Below are positions 12,478 through 24,890 of a DNA stretch of 64,000 nt, one piece after another. The stretch covers positions 53,651,967 through 53,715,966 of the forward strand of contig NC_073695.1 of the NCBI RefSeq assembly GCF_029784165.1. Direction: 5' to 3'. Each line of letters opens with the position of its first letter. The stretch's first letter is position 1. A program made the position numbers and the translations under genes. The notes beneath the pieces are model-generated. The model had not been told where the DNA came from. It ran no database searches and worked only from the letters and a program-made list of their open reading frames with translations. Origin of the DNA: Wyeomyia smithii (taxonomy: Eukaryota; Arthropoda; Insecta; Diptera; Culicidae).

Positions 12478-12733
12478 GACCACGTGGTCTATTTTCCTGA
12501 CTTATAATTTATTGAGTCTACCAATTCAAGAATGAAGCTTTTGCATTTTAGAAAGATAGAATGTACTGAAAGTTTAATAATAAAAATGTAAAAAATTTAA
12601 GCGAATTTTTGGCACTTGACGAATGAAAAGACCACGTGGTTGAAGTCGCAAGGGGGGGTTGGCCAAAAGACCAAGCAAGACCACGGGGGGGTATGGGGGG
12701 TATAAAAAGTGAACAAAATATGACCACGTGGTT
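12478..12733. repeat. Three ACCACGTGGT palindromes with G-runs
   Basis: GACCACGTGGTC (12478-12489, perfect palindrome), GACCACGTGGTT (12630-12641) and GACCACGTGGTT (12723-12734 region) lie within 260 bp. Each holds a CACGTG E-box. G7 runs lie at about 12652 and 12694. The third copy is followed by TAGGAACGGCCCCTTA, which looks like a MITE terminus, so the spacing may reflect a decayed element and not a regulatory cluster. Confidence 0.45.
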
Positions 12734-12739
12734 TAGGAA

Positions 12740-14394
12740 CGGCCCCTTAGCGTTACGTTTCGTTACATAGAAGGGCGGGGGTCCAAAAACTGTGTTTTTG
12801 CATCACGTTATTTTTGAATGTCGCCTTTTTAACCACACCTCATATATAAGTAGATTTCAGAAGCTGTTAGGCATCGTCCATAAGTTACGTTACGAAAAAA
12901 GCCTTCCCCACCTCATATGTTACAAAACTCAACGACACCGTTGCCTCATTAAAGGAATTTGCCTAATAAAAATTCTTTTTTTTTGTGGTAAATTTATACC
13001 CTTTCCATATATTTTTCGTTACGTTACTGATCTCACTTTCCAAAGCAAAGCCTTGGTGCTACATTCCGATTCGGAACTCGACCTTCTGTTTATTTATACA
13101 CAGACTTCGCAGCCAACTACTACTTCCTTCATGGGTTGTCCCTTCCCTTTTCAAATGAGTGTATGGCCATCAAACTGGGACACGGTTATGTGGGAAAAAT
13201 GCGAAGGTGTCATTTTTTCGCTCCCATGCACTTTTCGTGTTCCTTATGGGTTAGAAAACAACTGTGTAGCTTTTCAGATCAGTCGGTGTAACTATATTTT
13301 CGCGCTGGATTTTTAAAAGTTTTCATACAATTTTAAAGGGAAATCCACTTTTTCGAAACTTATTCCCCAGAGATGTTCAGTTGGCTTCTGAAAATATATC
13401 GATACACGATATTTTCCGGGGAAAACTCTTCTGAAGATCGTAAGACGCTATAATGTTTGTAGATAAAGTTATTCACCCCAAACCGATTAAATGTCTGACG
13501 AACGGCTAAACATTGAATTTATCTAGCAATACTGCTGCGGCATGCTGCTGTTGGACATACTATCATCTACAACTTTGCCGAAGTTACTATACCGATTAAA
13601 TAAACGTTTCGAGCTAAAATATTTTTTATCACTAAAAGACGCTTGGTTCAGAATTGACTTGTAGAATGTCCAAGAACGATTCAATATAAATATTTCCGAA
13701 ACCGGGATGATGCTCAGAAGCCAGAATCCGACTCCAGTCGCCACTCCAGGTAGCCCGAATGCAGCCCAAAATGACCAAATATTACCTAATATGGGTAATT
13801 TCGGAACCAGATGATGCCCAAAAGCTGCACAAAAAAGAGCAAAAGTGGTTAAAAGTATGATCCTGTGATTTTTAGATTAAAGTTTACACATGACGTCATC
13901 TAAAGTAAATCAATAGTCGGTTTCATCAAGTTTATTTTGTGTTGTCCTCCTCACTGTTTAATTCAAACTCAGTGAACAATGCTTTGGTATAGTTTGGTAA
14001 TGCTTTTATTTTTAGTTTTGGTCAACCTGTAGCTTTTGCCGGCTCCCAAGAAACCAACAACCAGTGCATCACATCTTCATTCGCGCTCTTCCGAGATATT
14101 TTTCAGGGTGGTTGTCTCGTATTCTGGTAATTAAAAATAAATTATAGCATGGAGAGAAAACTTGAATGAAATGTTTATCGTTTACTCACTTTATTTACTT
14201 TTTTACTCACTGCCGAGGGCTTCGTGTTTTTCTTCCTTTTTTAATGGAACAATGTCGTTTTCGTAATTGGAATTAATAACGGCCAAAAATGTTCCATTGT
14301 CACCTTGGTATTATTTATGAGTTATAAGGTAACTCTTAAACGGTTGTTATAAAAGATAGAAAAAAACTTTTTTTTACAAAGTTGTAGAAGAAAA
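12740..14394. other. No gene recognised
   Basis: Contains repeat-like phrases shared with other places, such as CATCGTCCATAAGTTACGTT near 12865 and CATCTACAACTTTGCCGAAG near 13562, and a 174-codon open frame at 12792-13316 of low-complexity hydrophobic composition with no family I recognise. I do not call it a gene. Confidence 0.45.
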
Positions 14395-14905
14395 TTTTAC
14401 TCTAGAATATTACTGTCGAGCTCTAGTTCCAAATTTTCCTCTAAACTCGTTACTTAGAATGCTGTCGAATGGTTAACCTAGCGTTCCCACCGATTCAACT
14501 GTGAAAAGAGGCGCACGGTTAACGTTCGAACTGAGTAAAAGTTTTTGACGCATTTTTGAAATGGTTAGGTGCGCCTAAATTCCCAGTAATAGTTAAATAG
14601 CTATAACATTTCATTTTTTCCAGTTTGAGCTTCAGGGCCGCACCTGTAGATATCTTCTTGTGATTATAGATACGACAGTTGAATTCTGGATTTCATCGAA
14701 AATTTTGGTCACCCCAATTTGTGATTACAGGAAAACGTGCGCTCTATCATATTGCTAATTTTGTGCAAAAAAAGTTTTTCTCTAGAATATTAGTATCGAG
14801 CTCAAAATCCAAATTTTCCCCTAAACACGTTCTCTAGTATCCTATCAAATGGTTAACCTAGCGTCTCCACTGATTCAACAATCAAAGGAGGCGCACGGAT
14901 CTCGT
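14395..14905 (+). repeat. Dispersed repeat family B, two direct copies
   Basis: About 130 bp at 14398-14530 (CTCTAGAATATTACTGTCGAG ... GAGGCGCACGGTT, read as separate anchors) recurs at 14772-14900 in the same orientation, spaced by about 374 bp. Related copies lie at 22085-22240 (direct) and 21960-22040 (inverted), and a short part near 57215. No coding content. Confidence 0.7.
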
Positions 14906-17900
14906 TCGCGAGTTAGTGGATGAGAGCTTTTGTAGCGTTTTTTGAAATGGCCAGGGACATCAAAATTCATTAAGGTATAAGAGATAGAAATTTAACACCT
15001 TCGACAAAGTTACTATCAAGAGCACAACTTCGCAATTTTCTCGAAGACACAAGCCGTCTATCTCAATATAAAAAAATTAAATCTTTAATATCACTTCTAG
15101 ATGAAATAATATATATAGAAATAAAGTATATCACTAAAATCGAGTGCGACGGCGTTAATAATTAAGGGCACAAAATCAGCAAAATAAAACATTGTGCACT
15201 GAGAAAGTAGTGTTGGAAAACCAACCGAAACTGGATTGGTTTACTAGGATATATCATAAACAAATTCGGTTTAATGTGGAAAGAGAATTCAACTAACATA
15301 ATCATGGATAAAGACTAAAGTCAGATGCGTTTAATAGACAGCCTTGAAGAACTGAACAAAAAATATCTTCCGAAATTCAACAAAATCTCCAGGCTGCTTG
15401 TTTGATTCGCCAAAAATTTAACAAAACATCAAGCGCACTCAAACTGTGGATAAAAACATTTATACACGTTTTGCAGTTTTAGGACTGTTTCACTCATGAT
15501 GTAGAACAGGGTCCCAGCACTACTGAAATGTTTTATTAATACTCAGATAAAATTCGGCATCTTAAACAATTGTGTAAAAATATATTCATTTTTATAAGAG
15601 TTAAAACCAATAAACAAGCAATGTGAAATGTAACTTTATGCAACAAAGCCTGGCTTGCACACTGCGCTTGTCTCGCGGATGCAAGGAAAAACAACACAAG
15701 GCACGAGCATTCCGAAGGTCACTTCGAACTTTTTGTATATCAGTATTTCGCGAACAGCGATAAAAACTTATTTTTCTATTCAATCAACAAAGTGTCACAT
15801 TCACATACGTTTGCTAACAAGCCATAACAACTCTATAAATATGATGGGTGGATTTGCAAACAAATCATTAAGCTATTAGCTTGTTATTTTGTTCTAATTA
15901 TTCAAATAAAATAAACAACCTCCTCCACATCCAAACGGAAATTTTACACACGGTTAGGATATGTGGAAATATAAGGGTTCATTTACATAATTAGCTTCGC
16001 TAGGCAGTCAACCGTAAAAACTCTAAATTTATTCAACTCTAACAGGCAGCTGCATATGATTCGCTGGTTGAACGAATCGATTTTGTTTCTGTTTGAATTG
16101 ACAATATGTTGTTTACATATTTGTGATAATATATTCAAATGTTTACATTATAAAAGAAACATCAATTTTATACTACCGTAATAATCTCTTATCTTCAATA
16201 AAATTAATCTTAAAACTATATAACTATAATATTACATATTACATTAATATTTTACGCAGGAATATTATGGGTCAGTAACTTTTATAATTCATACCACTTC
16301 ACGACCAGCTCAACTTTTACTATACTATACATCAACATTGCAGCTATAACGACGCTAGTATCTATCCAGCAGAATCAGCTGTTTCCAGCTGGTAACTCAT
16401 AAACAATTTCCCGTAGTGCTGCGTGCTTCCAGAATTCAGTTACTCACGAGAACCCCAAACGGCTGAGGCATCTCTCGACCTATCCTTCTCTCCGTTGAAC
16501 GGCGGTGATAATTGAACCACCGTTTTTACTCTCATCTCAGCACAGCCAACTGACAGCATATTGGCCGCTCCGGGGATGCCGTATTTGTGATGCGAACCGA
16601 AAACTCTCAAAACTGCTCCAGAGCAGCTGATGCTGCAGCACTCCTTGCCAGAGGTTCGACTTTTCAGTATTGCGCCATCGGTCTGTAGTAATGCGTTCGC
16701 CTGTTGCTAGTCCTTGAAAAAAAAATAATAACGCACCCCAATAAGAAGGGTGCCCCGACACGTCTGGCGGGCAGGTTTCAAGAGCTTTCGATTGAATGAT
16801 AATGAAGAAATGTTTGACAGTTTGTTCGTTGCCTCGTTTTGGTGGAGTAGCCAATTGCGGTCAATTTGTATGCAGCAGGGTACTCTTCCGGAAATTAGGG
16901 TTTGGAATGTAACCCCAAATGGTTAGCACACGAGGCAGTGGAACTTGCGTTAAACCAGCCTGCACACAGAGCTTGCAAGCTCCACAGGAGGAAGTTAACG
17001 AGGCTTCCCCATCAGCTCGTAATGCCGATTGATTTTTACCACCCACAAAATGAAACCTTCATCACACATTGCTTCATTATTGGTAGGTACTCACAGACGC
17101 GTGTGTTTTGTGAAAACCGTACCGCTGATGATTGATGAGGCACTCCAGCGCTGATTGTGGAATTTCGAACAGGTGAACATAGGTTGGGTGACCCGATCAG
17201 ATGCAGCGGAGGGAATTTTGGTGGTAGCATATAGGAAAATCGTACGCGCCTTTTCAAGAGTGCCAATTATTCGTTGTGTGGGAGCTCGCGGTTTGGTGGA
17301 AAAGCAACGAATGCTCATGGGTGCGGTATCGCTTGATTGTGCACAGCTGTGTGCACAGCTGGTGGGGGTGAGGTTCTATTTTTACTCCGTCTGTAATGAA
17401 AGAAATAACTTGAGCAATACGGTAGGGCGATGTGTCATGATCGGATCATTTTCGACTGCTTCATAATAAATGTTAACTATTAATTTTACATTTCGGCATA
17501 ACAATCATAAATTCTTCAGAAAATAATTTTCCTAGTCTGATGTCGACAGAGTGCCAAGAAGTTTAACATTAACTTACGGAGATGACATCCCCTCAATTGC
17601 TTAAAAAAAATTATTCATATGGTAGTAAATTTTCTATTAGGTGAACTTTAAGGCTATCAAAATTATTTTTACATGGTTGATCGCTTTTTAGTTAATACAT
17701 ACTCTCGTGTATCTTTTTTGGAAGAAAAATCCCAGCCATTTCCATTACGCCGGAAATAAAAAAAACGAAATCGGTGTGAATACCAAATGGAAACCAGTTT
17801 CACAGTCTTTTTCCGCTCTATCTTTTCCTCTAAGTCGCCTCCTCCGAATACAGGGAAAGGGGTACATGCCGATACATGCACCGAGAATCCAAACATTATA

Positions 17901-19720
17901 CCTCCGAATGTTAATGCAAAATTAAAATCCCCGTCGAATACGTGCGGCATAATAGCGCTTCATAAGTTGCTCGAAGAGCGTGAGCGGAATTTACTTGCAG
18001 GATGATTTGACGAAACGTGGGAAGAAGGGTCGGTCTGCAAATGGATTCGCACACGTACACTGCTCCCGTCTTGCACCCAGCCACCGACTGGGTGGGAGGG
18101 TTCTATATTTGTTCACTATTAAGCGAACAACACTAGGTACAAAACGAACCGAAAACGGCAAGCAAAGCGCAAGACACGAAAATCATTGATAATGGCACGA
18201 GCTTGGTTCGATGGGGATTTTTTTATTGTAGCTCCAAATTGTGTACGATCATGCTGGATGGGTGGAAACTTTTCGGAATGTTGAATGAAACGAGGACAAA
18301 TTTGTCTTGAGTTCACCCACCAAAACGACGGCGGCGGTGGCCGTGCCAGAAAAAAAAGGCAATCGAACTTTTGCTTCTTCCGGTGTGTACGCTTCCTACC
18401 TGGTGCTGGTGCTGAATGGCGTTCCGCCAGTAACACGTGTGGGCGGAATCGGCAGCCAATTTATATTTCCTCAAAAGAAACCAAATTATGCCTTTAATGT
18501 CACATAATTTGTTTCAGGCGCACAGGTAAACGATCCTAGAATCAATTTACAGTTTCAGTTATCCTCCCGTCAAACGTGTCCTTAGCGGATGCAGACGAAA
18601 ATAGTACCACCAGTAAGTAATTAGAAGGCGGAAGCATCCTGAATTATTCAGAATATGTGGGTTATAAGCAAAAAGTCAAGTTTGCAATGAGAAACCATGG
18701 GTAATGCATAGCAACAACAACAAGTTGAATTGTTTGCGACATTTCAGCGAATGGATACTGAGGTAACATGTATTTCTATTGTACATCGCTCGTTGTTAAA
18801 TCTAATATAATAAACTGATACCAAATCAATAACGTTGGATCAAATATTAGACTGGAACACAAACAATGCTAGACAAACTACAAGTGCTAGCTTGTGTATC
18901 AATATGCATTTCCTTCCACTTCATCAAACGGTGCAGCTGGCGGCGGTCAAGAGTACGCTGAGGCTGAATCGTCACACAAACTTCCGACAAAAAAATCTAA
19001 CAGGACTTATTGAAATGCTAAAAGATTTTCTTTCACACGAACCTATAGCAAGAAAGAAGTTAGAAAACAAGCCAAATTTCGAGAAGGTTCAGTAGTTCTA
19101 CGGGTCTCAATAATTTTACACACTGGAAGCTCTAAAATAAATAAAGCGGACCTGGCATTACCCGGGCCCGAAATATGGGACACTGGCCAACAGTTTTTCA
19201 AGCTGAAATATGCGCAATTTTTGAATGTGCATACGTCTGTCTAAACAACCCGATTCTTCTATACTGATAACCAGGACACTGCGGGGTTGAAGACAATGAT
19301 AAAACTGACTCGAGAGCAAGACAAAAACCTTTCTGTGAAGTTTCATCAGAGGCCTTAAAAACGGAACTTGATAAGTGAGAAAGTCTGTCCATGAGAGAAA
19401 ATTGCAATGTTGCAGATGGTTTACGGCTGTCAAAAAAATAGAACCAAACTGCGAATGAACCTTGGCGCTATTCAAACTGCACAGAAAATACCTAAATGCG
19501 ATAACTCATAAATGTCTTATTATATTAAACATCATGGTTAAACATTGAAAAATTGTAGATACAGCTGAGTCTATACGATTTTATTCTCGAAGAGGAGCAT
19601 TGCAAATTCACGACGTTGCTCGAGTGTTTGTGTTGCAACGTGCTTCATACGATGGCAGAGAAAATGCAGTTCAATTCAAATTGCTTAACCAATATAGAAG
19701 GTTCTACGCGCTTTTCGTGT
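14906..19720. other. No gene recognised; mostly unique DNA
   Basis: The region 16400-18530 is less AT-rich than the rest of the window and has overlapping short frames on both strands, none with a family I recognise. Candidate exons could hide here. Nothing in splice signals or coding bias was strong enough to name one. Confidence 0.4.
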
Positions 19721-19724
19721 ACGG

Positions 19725-19880
19725 CAGCATAGCGAGCCGCAAAGTTACAGAGTCTGCTTGGACAAGCGGGTGGTCATGGATTTAAATCTTAATAGAATCA
19801 GGGCCATTTGATGACAACGGACTTAAGCATGGGTTTATTCTCAGGCTCCCCATTACCTCTTTCAGGAAAAAAATGTTATG
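19725..19880 (+). mobile_element. tRNA-derived SINE fragment (5' part)
   Basis: Matches the 5' ~170 bp of the intact SINE at 27877: both have CGCAA(A/G)GTTACAGAGTC near the start, then GGGT/GGAT-GGTC, the B-box region, CTTAAGCATGGGTTTATTCT and CAGGCTCCCCA. Here the B box is mutated (GGATTTAAATC) and the 3' two thirds are missing, so it is an older truncated copy. Confidence 0.75.
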
Positions 19881-19913
19881 ATTTCTCGAAATAGTGTTTC
19901 CCGTGAACAATTT

Positions 19914-20540
19914 TTGGACGTAGAGTTACGTCTCTGAGAAAGTTCGGCTACATAGGGATGTAGAATAAAAATCTAAAACCGGCAAATGTGAAATATATGT
20001 CCAATTTCAAATGCTAATGTATCGGTTAGATACAGATGGATTTCTTTCGTTCTTGCTGCAATCGGTTGGAAAGTCTTTTAAGAATTCTACCAGATGCAGA
20101 AAATTGCAATTTAATTATTCGAACTATTGTACTATTGAAAATTGTCAAGCCTTGTCAGAACACAAAATTCGACCTCTGGTTGGTCGTTACATAATTGCTT
20201 TCCCAAGCATGACAAAAAAGAATTATAACCTAGTGATACGGGATGTATTGGAATGTATGTATTTGGCCTATATAAGAGCCTGTTTCAAGCCAAACTGCTC
20301 ATTTTAGTGCTAGACAGCGACTACAACAGTCCTCACTTAGCAGTAGCAGTGCAGCGGTTAGCAATGGCAGCGGATAGCAGCAGCAGCTGTGACAAAGGAT
20401 GGCATCAGCAGTTGCAGCGGATATCAGCATCGATAGTGTCAGCGCCAGCTGCTTCAGCGGCACTCCCTTCAGTAGAATGCTCTCTTTGTGCGGTAGCGGG
20501 CAGCATCAGTCGTAAATGCATGCAATGAAAAGTTGCCTCA
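19914..20540 (+). repeat. Promoter-bearing repeat family C, copy 1
   Basis: Begins with the GACGTAGAGTTACGTC palindrome (19917-19932) then TACATAGGGATGTA, as in the element at 54550. It continues with the leader ending ATTGTCAAGCCTTGT, an inverted CCAAT (GGTTGGTCGTTA, about 20180), CCCAAGCATG, and the TATA box TATATAAG at 20269-20276 followed by AGCCTGTTTC. Downstream it turns into a CAG/AGC-rich tract (20340-20500). Unlike the other copies no GCCTT/AAGGC stem-loop is clear. Non-coding; whether it is transcribed is unknown. Confidence 0.65.
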
Positions 20541-21549
20541 TTTTGACAACACACCAATGTTCTGAAATGCAGGCGTTCAAAATACATGAGCCGTCAAGTT
20601 TTGAGTGTGAAAACAGCTTTTCTTTGAGTTACCTATCACAAGAATAACCTTACTCGCACTGTCAGTGATAACGCAAAGGTGTGATCAGCATTAATCCGAT
20701 ATTGAATTAAATAGCAAAATGTCCTTTTCAGGATGAATTATATGCTCAATCTAAGAGTTAATATTTTCTCTTAAATTACTCACACTTCATTTTAAATGAT
20801 GGAACAGATATAAATTTGGCTTCATCTTCATGCCTCAAAACGTACTAAATTATCTTTTCCTTCAGTAAAATGCTTTTGTTATCTGCATAAAAAATAAGTT
20901 TCCACATATTCAAACCTTAAAAATTGTCAAGCTTAAATGTGGCAAGCAGCTATATTATTGAAAGTGATCAATCCTTGTTGAAACGCAAATTTCGATTGAT
21001 CGGATTTGCCTTTATATGATTGCTTTCCCAAGCACGGTCGAAAGAATTATGGACCTAGTAATTTGAAATGCACTGTTATGTGATATGGACGCCTGCCCTT
21101 CATATGGCACCTTACAAGGTTATATTGAGCAGCATGTTCGAAAGCCCTTTCCCTTGCTACAGACCACCCAACGACACAAACGCGTCCGAACGGTCCACTG
21201 TATCAGTATCAGTTATTAGTAAACCATGCTTTAGTATAATCTGCCACAGCTTGTAGCGTTTCACTGAATCGACGCCGCCGTGAAATAGAAATATGTCGAG
21301 GATCTGTCTCAAGGTAATCTGATACGATGTAGATCGTCCCTATTGAGAAACCCACTGGTATCCAACAATAATGGCCTTGCTCGTAGCAGTTTAATCATTC
21401 CGGTGAATTTTGGTGACCCCAAAGCTATGTTCATTTAGAATCCGGAGTAATAACATCATCTGTGTCTCGGAACGGATTAACGTACATATAAGGGAAATAC
21501 ATTAAAACAAAGGTCATTCACCATGCTTTAAAAAAAATATCAATACAAA
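20541..21549. other. No gene; decayed partial copy of family C
   Basis: About 20925-21060 retains 'AAATTGTCAAGC', 'GATTGATCGGATTTGCC', 'TATATGATTGCTTTCCCAAG' and 'CACGGTCGA' in the family C order, but the TATA box is not preserved. The rest has no recognised feature. Confidence 0.5.
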
Positions 21550-21819
21550 TCATTTCTCTTTATTTCTAATGAAAACTCGCACTTTTTTCTTTATTCCTCC
21601 CATCACACGCTGTACACCTCCGGAGTCAACTTCCTTGGAACATTTACTCCACATTTTGGTCGTCTGAGTCGCGTCCCGAGCCGTTTTTCCACTTTTCTTA
21701 AGCTTCCGCTTTATTATTGCCCAAAATCTCTCGATGGGCCGAAACTGCGGGCAGTTGGGTGGATTTTTGTTTTTATTGATGAAATCTACGTTATTATCGC
21801 GGTACCACTGAATGACTTC
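21550..21819 (-). pseudogene. Tc1/mariner-superfamily transposase, C-terminal fragment
   Basis: The minus-strand frame is open for about 90 codons and ends in TGA at 21550-21552. It reads WYRDNNVDFINKNKNPPNCP, then QFRPIERFWAIIKRKLKK, then a basic tail with KMWSKCSKEVDSGGVQ and KKKVRVFIRN. NPPNCPQFRPIE..WA is the third catalytic block of a well known Tc1/mariner subgroup, with Glu in the last catalytic place. Upstream (21820-21960) the reading is broken by a stop and frame changes, though DEFAKIK-like sequence continues. The catalytic Asp residues are not identifiable. A dead relic. Confidence 0.8.
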
Positions 21820-21959
21820 CCGGCATCAGTTCATCATTTTTATTTTGGCAAATTCGTCCATAAAAGCAAACCTACACTTCGCAGGAACATCTCGTGCCGC
21901 TGCAACGCACTTTCCGTGCCGCTGCAAAACAACGCGAACGCTAGCCTTGCGCCTCCTCT

Positions 21960-22240
21960 TACTGTGAATCGGTGGAGACACCAGGTTAATCATTCGACAG
22001 CATTCTAAGGAACGAGTTTAGGGGGAAATTAAGCTATAAAGCTCGATAGTAATATTTTAGCGAAAAATTTTCTTCTGCAAATTGTAGAAAAAGAATGTTA
22101 CTGTCAAGTTCTAGATCCAAATTTCCCAATAAACTTCCCTAGAACTCTGTCGAGTGATCAACCTAGCGTCTCTACCTACTCAACAGTGAAAGCAGGCGCA
22201 CGGTTATTGTTCGCGTTGGAGTGAGTGGAAGCTTTTGACC
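21960..22240. repeat. Repeat family B, inverted pair
   Basis: 21965-22030 is the reverse complement of the CTGTCGAATGGTTAACCTAG stretch seen at 14468, and 22085-22240 is a direct copy of the same family (TCGAGTGATCAACCTAGCGT, then GCAGGCGCACGGTT). The two face each other and could fold. Confidence 0.6.
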
Positions 22241-22478
22241 CGTTTGTTTACCTAAACGCCTTCTTTCTATGGTATAAATTTCCTGAGAGAAGAATTTCTG
22301 CAAACTGAAGCTCTTATACGTGACTGCTGAGAGTTGAATTTTCGTCGGCAGGCAAGGCGTATGCACTAGAGTGAGTAAAACAACAACAATAAATCAGTTT
22401 CATCCGTATCGAAAATCTATGAAAGATTCTATGGAGGTCTAGGTTGCAAAGCATCATCCAGAGAATAAAACAGACTTA

Positions 22479-24206
22479 TCCCAAGTAACAATTTAAGTCG
22501 TCCTGCATTCTTTTAGCGGCTTTCAAGACCAATTTCGCAAAACTGCTATTAAAACTAGAAATACTATCAGAACCTTCTGATAACCGCTATAAGCTTGCTT
22601 TACAGCCAGGTGGCCCACCCTTGCCAAGCTTATTGAAGCAATTATAAGAATGGCAATAAAACTGCTTTAAAACCACATGACCGCATACTTTAAGTAGCTG
22701 GCATTACCTCTCTAAGAGCGCAATAAGATTGGTTGCATTATTGCGCTCTGCTACTTGCCACAATAAGCTCAATTCAACTTTTCATTGCTTGACAGCAACC
22801 GTAATAAGTTGATTTGTTGTGCCGTTCCTGCACACACACCAGAACATCACGCCACTGTTTTTAATAAGGAAATCTCTCGTCGCGGGAGAAATGTTTCACC
22901 TGTGTTGGTTATCATCGTGCAATCGATTTTATTTGATGGTGATATTGTAGAAAGATAAGGAATAAAGAGGGGTTTTTGATAGGTTTTGTAGCTCTCAAGC
23001 ATATGCGCGTGAAATTTTGTCGTGCATTTTGAGAACATAGGCGCTTAAAATTTATGCGCCATCAAAATAGTACGGGCTTACAAAAATGATTTCATTGTTA
23101 GCAAAAATGAGTTGGATTGTTTCAGCTCAGTTTTTCAAAAAAAAGAATCTAGCCGTGGTTTTCAATACAGAGATAGATCAAAATCAACTTTGGATGTTCA
23201 ATTTATTTATTAGTCAGACGACGATTCGATTTTCGTTTCAAGATCATAAAAAGTTTTAAAAATATCAATATGGCGCGGTTGGTAATAAGCCTAGTTCAAT
23301 GATATATATGTTGTAAGGTGCGGCAAAGGTTGGATGCCTGTATTATTAGAGAAAAATATGGTAAATCCCTGGGGCCTAGACAGCTTTATTTTTATGCAAA
23401 ATCTGACATCACACCGACGATAATGAGGAATCAACGAGCTTTGATATAAATAGAGAGGTGCACGTAAAATGCAACGATACATACTTAGTTTAATTGAATA
23501 TTGAATATATTTCGAAATATATCAATAGTGTCTTACCCCTACCTTATTTTTAAGGACGCATAATTTAGCGACATTGGAAATTATTTTCAATCGAAACAAG
23601 ACAAAACTGGCAATAAAATTTTAAAAAAACTACCGAACAGTACTAAGTACTAATACTAAGTTTGCCGTGTTACTTTATTAGATTTTTGGAGTTATACGTC
23701 ATCAATGTTCACAAATGCGCTGCAAGATGCTCTATAGCATTTTACACACATCTTACGGAGACTGTGACAGAATTCTGCATCACACTAAACCAACTAAGCC
23801 GCTTTTGTCTCACCTGTATGTATATCATTGCCTGCATATATTTGTTTACAAGTTTAACAGGTTAAAACTGGGCACCTATTACAATTTTATGAGATATTTT
23901 TCGTAGCCAACTAGTAGTTTTTTAGATTTTGAATGACCACAACAAAACTGGTTTCTATGTTATATGGCAGCAAGCTGGAGTGGTTTTATTTGGCAATAGT
24001 AATAATAAAACCAATAATTAAGCAAAATTGCATTGACTATTGCCGGTTTTATTAAAAGTTTTATTAGAGTTTTATTGACAGCTATCAGTGTTCATTACGA
24101 CTTGCTATTTTTGGCAACGGGTTCAACCGCCATAAACCGTTGGTAATATTCATTGCTGTGATAAAACCGTTAGAAAACCAAGTAGCTATAGAATTGTTGC
24201 TTGGGA
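22479..24206. mobile_element. Candidate TIR element (1.7 kb), CCCAAGYAACAATT ends
   Basis: The left end TCCCAAGTAACAATTTAA (about 22478-22495) is mirrored at the right by AATTGTTGCTTGGGA (about 24192-24206). The interior carries many TTATTAAAAC-type motifs at both ends in opposite orientation and no transposase. A perfect 12 bp stem lies inside at 22715-22726 / 22738-22749 (AGAGCGCAATAA) with an 11 nt loop. No clear target duplication was found, so the call as one element is provisional. Confidence 0.5.
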
Positions 24207-24845
24207 TGGAACGTCGTACAGGCAGCGTGGTATGCTATTCCAGCTTGTACTCGTGAACATACCACGAAGATTAAATATGATTTTACGAAACAAAGGACAA
24301 ACAACAAAATATTAAAAGTGAGTTTTGTAATGTAAAACGACGGTCACTTTTCTAACGATATGTAGAGAAATGAAGTTGGAATGTTTTGTATATATATTTT
24401 AATATTTGATCATTTGATTTTTGCACTACCTTAAAAATATTAACTCACGCATAAAACTTTCGGAAACACCGACACAGAAAAATTCCAGTTATATCTCCGT
24501 TCCTCTTTTAAAAAGAGTGTTTGCAGATCGTAAAGAAATAATGTAACAGCATACAACATTAGTACAACATCAGTGCGTGAATATGGAAAATTAACCAACA
24601 CTGCAAATGTATATGTACTGCAAGTGTATTTATAATTTTCGCCATCACTGTATAATGGTTTGGGTCGGATTCGGGTTGACTAGAAGAAGAAAATACGGGT
24701 TCAGGGCAAGTACGTTAATTTTTAAAATTAGTGACTAGAGAACTTTAAATGCAACCACCTGACGTAGTCCGATAATCATCATTGTAAGTCGAGGGAAAAA
24801 GTTTTGTAAAATGCAAAGTTATTAATAAATTACTCCTTTGAACAG
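24207..24845. other. No gene recognised
   Basis: AT-rich DNA. It includes a short TTCGGG-type stretch near 24660. Nothing else can be supported. Confidence 0.4.
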
Positions 24846-24890
24846 TTTCCCCTGATGAAGGCACCAATAAGTGCTGAAACGTTGGGACGA
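24846..24890 (+). ncRNA. Minimal type I hammerhead ribozyme motif (Penelope-like)
   Basis: All conserved core elements are present in order: CTGATGA (24852-24858), a stem II hairpin GGCAC/GTGCT (24860-24864 with 24871-24875, one G-U pair, CAATAA loop), then GAAA (24876-24879), followed by CGTT. Stem I closes with TCCC (24848-24851) against GGGA (24884-24887). GAAACGTT provides the self-complementary ACGT, so stem III would be the very short kind that works as a dimer, with cleavage expected after T24883. Hammerheads of this form are known in the terminal repeats of Penelope-like retroelements. No Penelope RT or GIY-YIG domain is visible nearby, so this is probably a solitary remnant. Confidence 0.75.

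Noticed and set aside
12792..13316. 174-codon plus-strand open frame
   Set aside because: Composition is hydrophobic and aromatic-rich as expected from T-rich DNA, with no domain, signal peptide logic or splice support; it overlaps repeat-like phrases.
16537..16854. 105-codon minus frame as a gene
   Set aside because: Starts with a plausible Met but shows no domain or coding bias and is overlapped by chance frames on the other strand.
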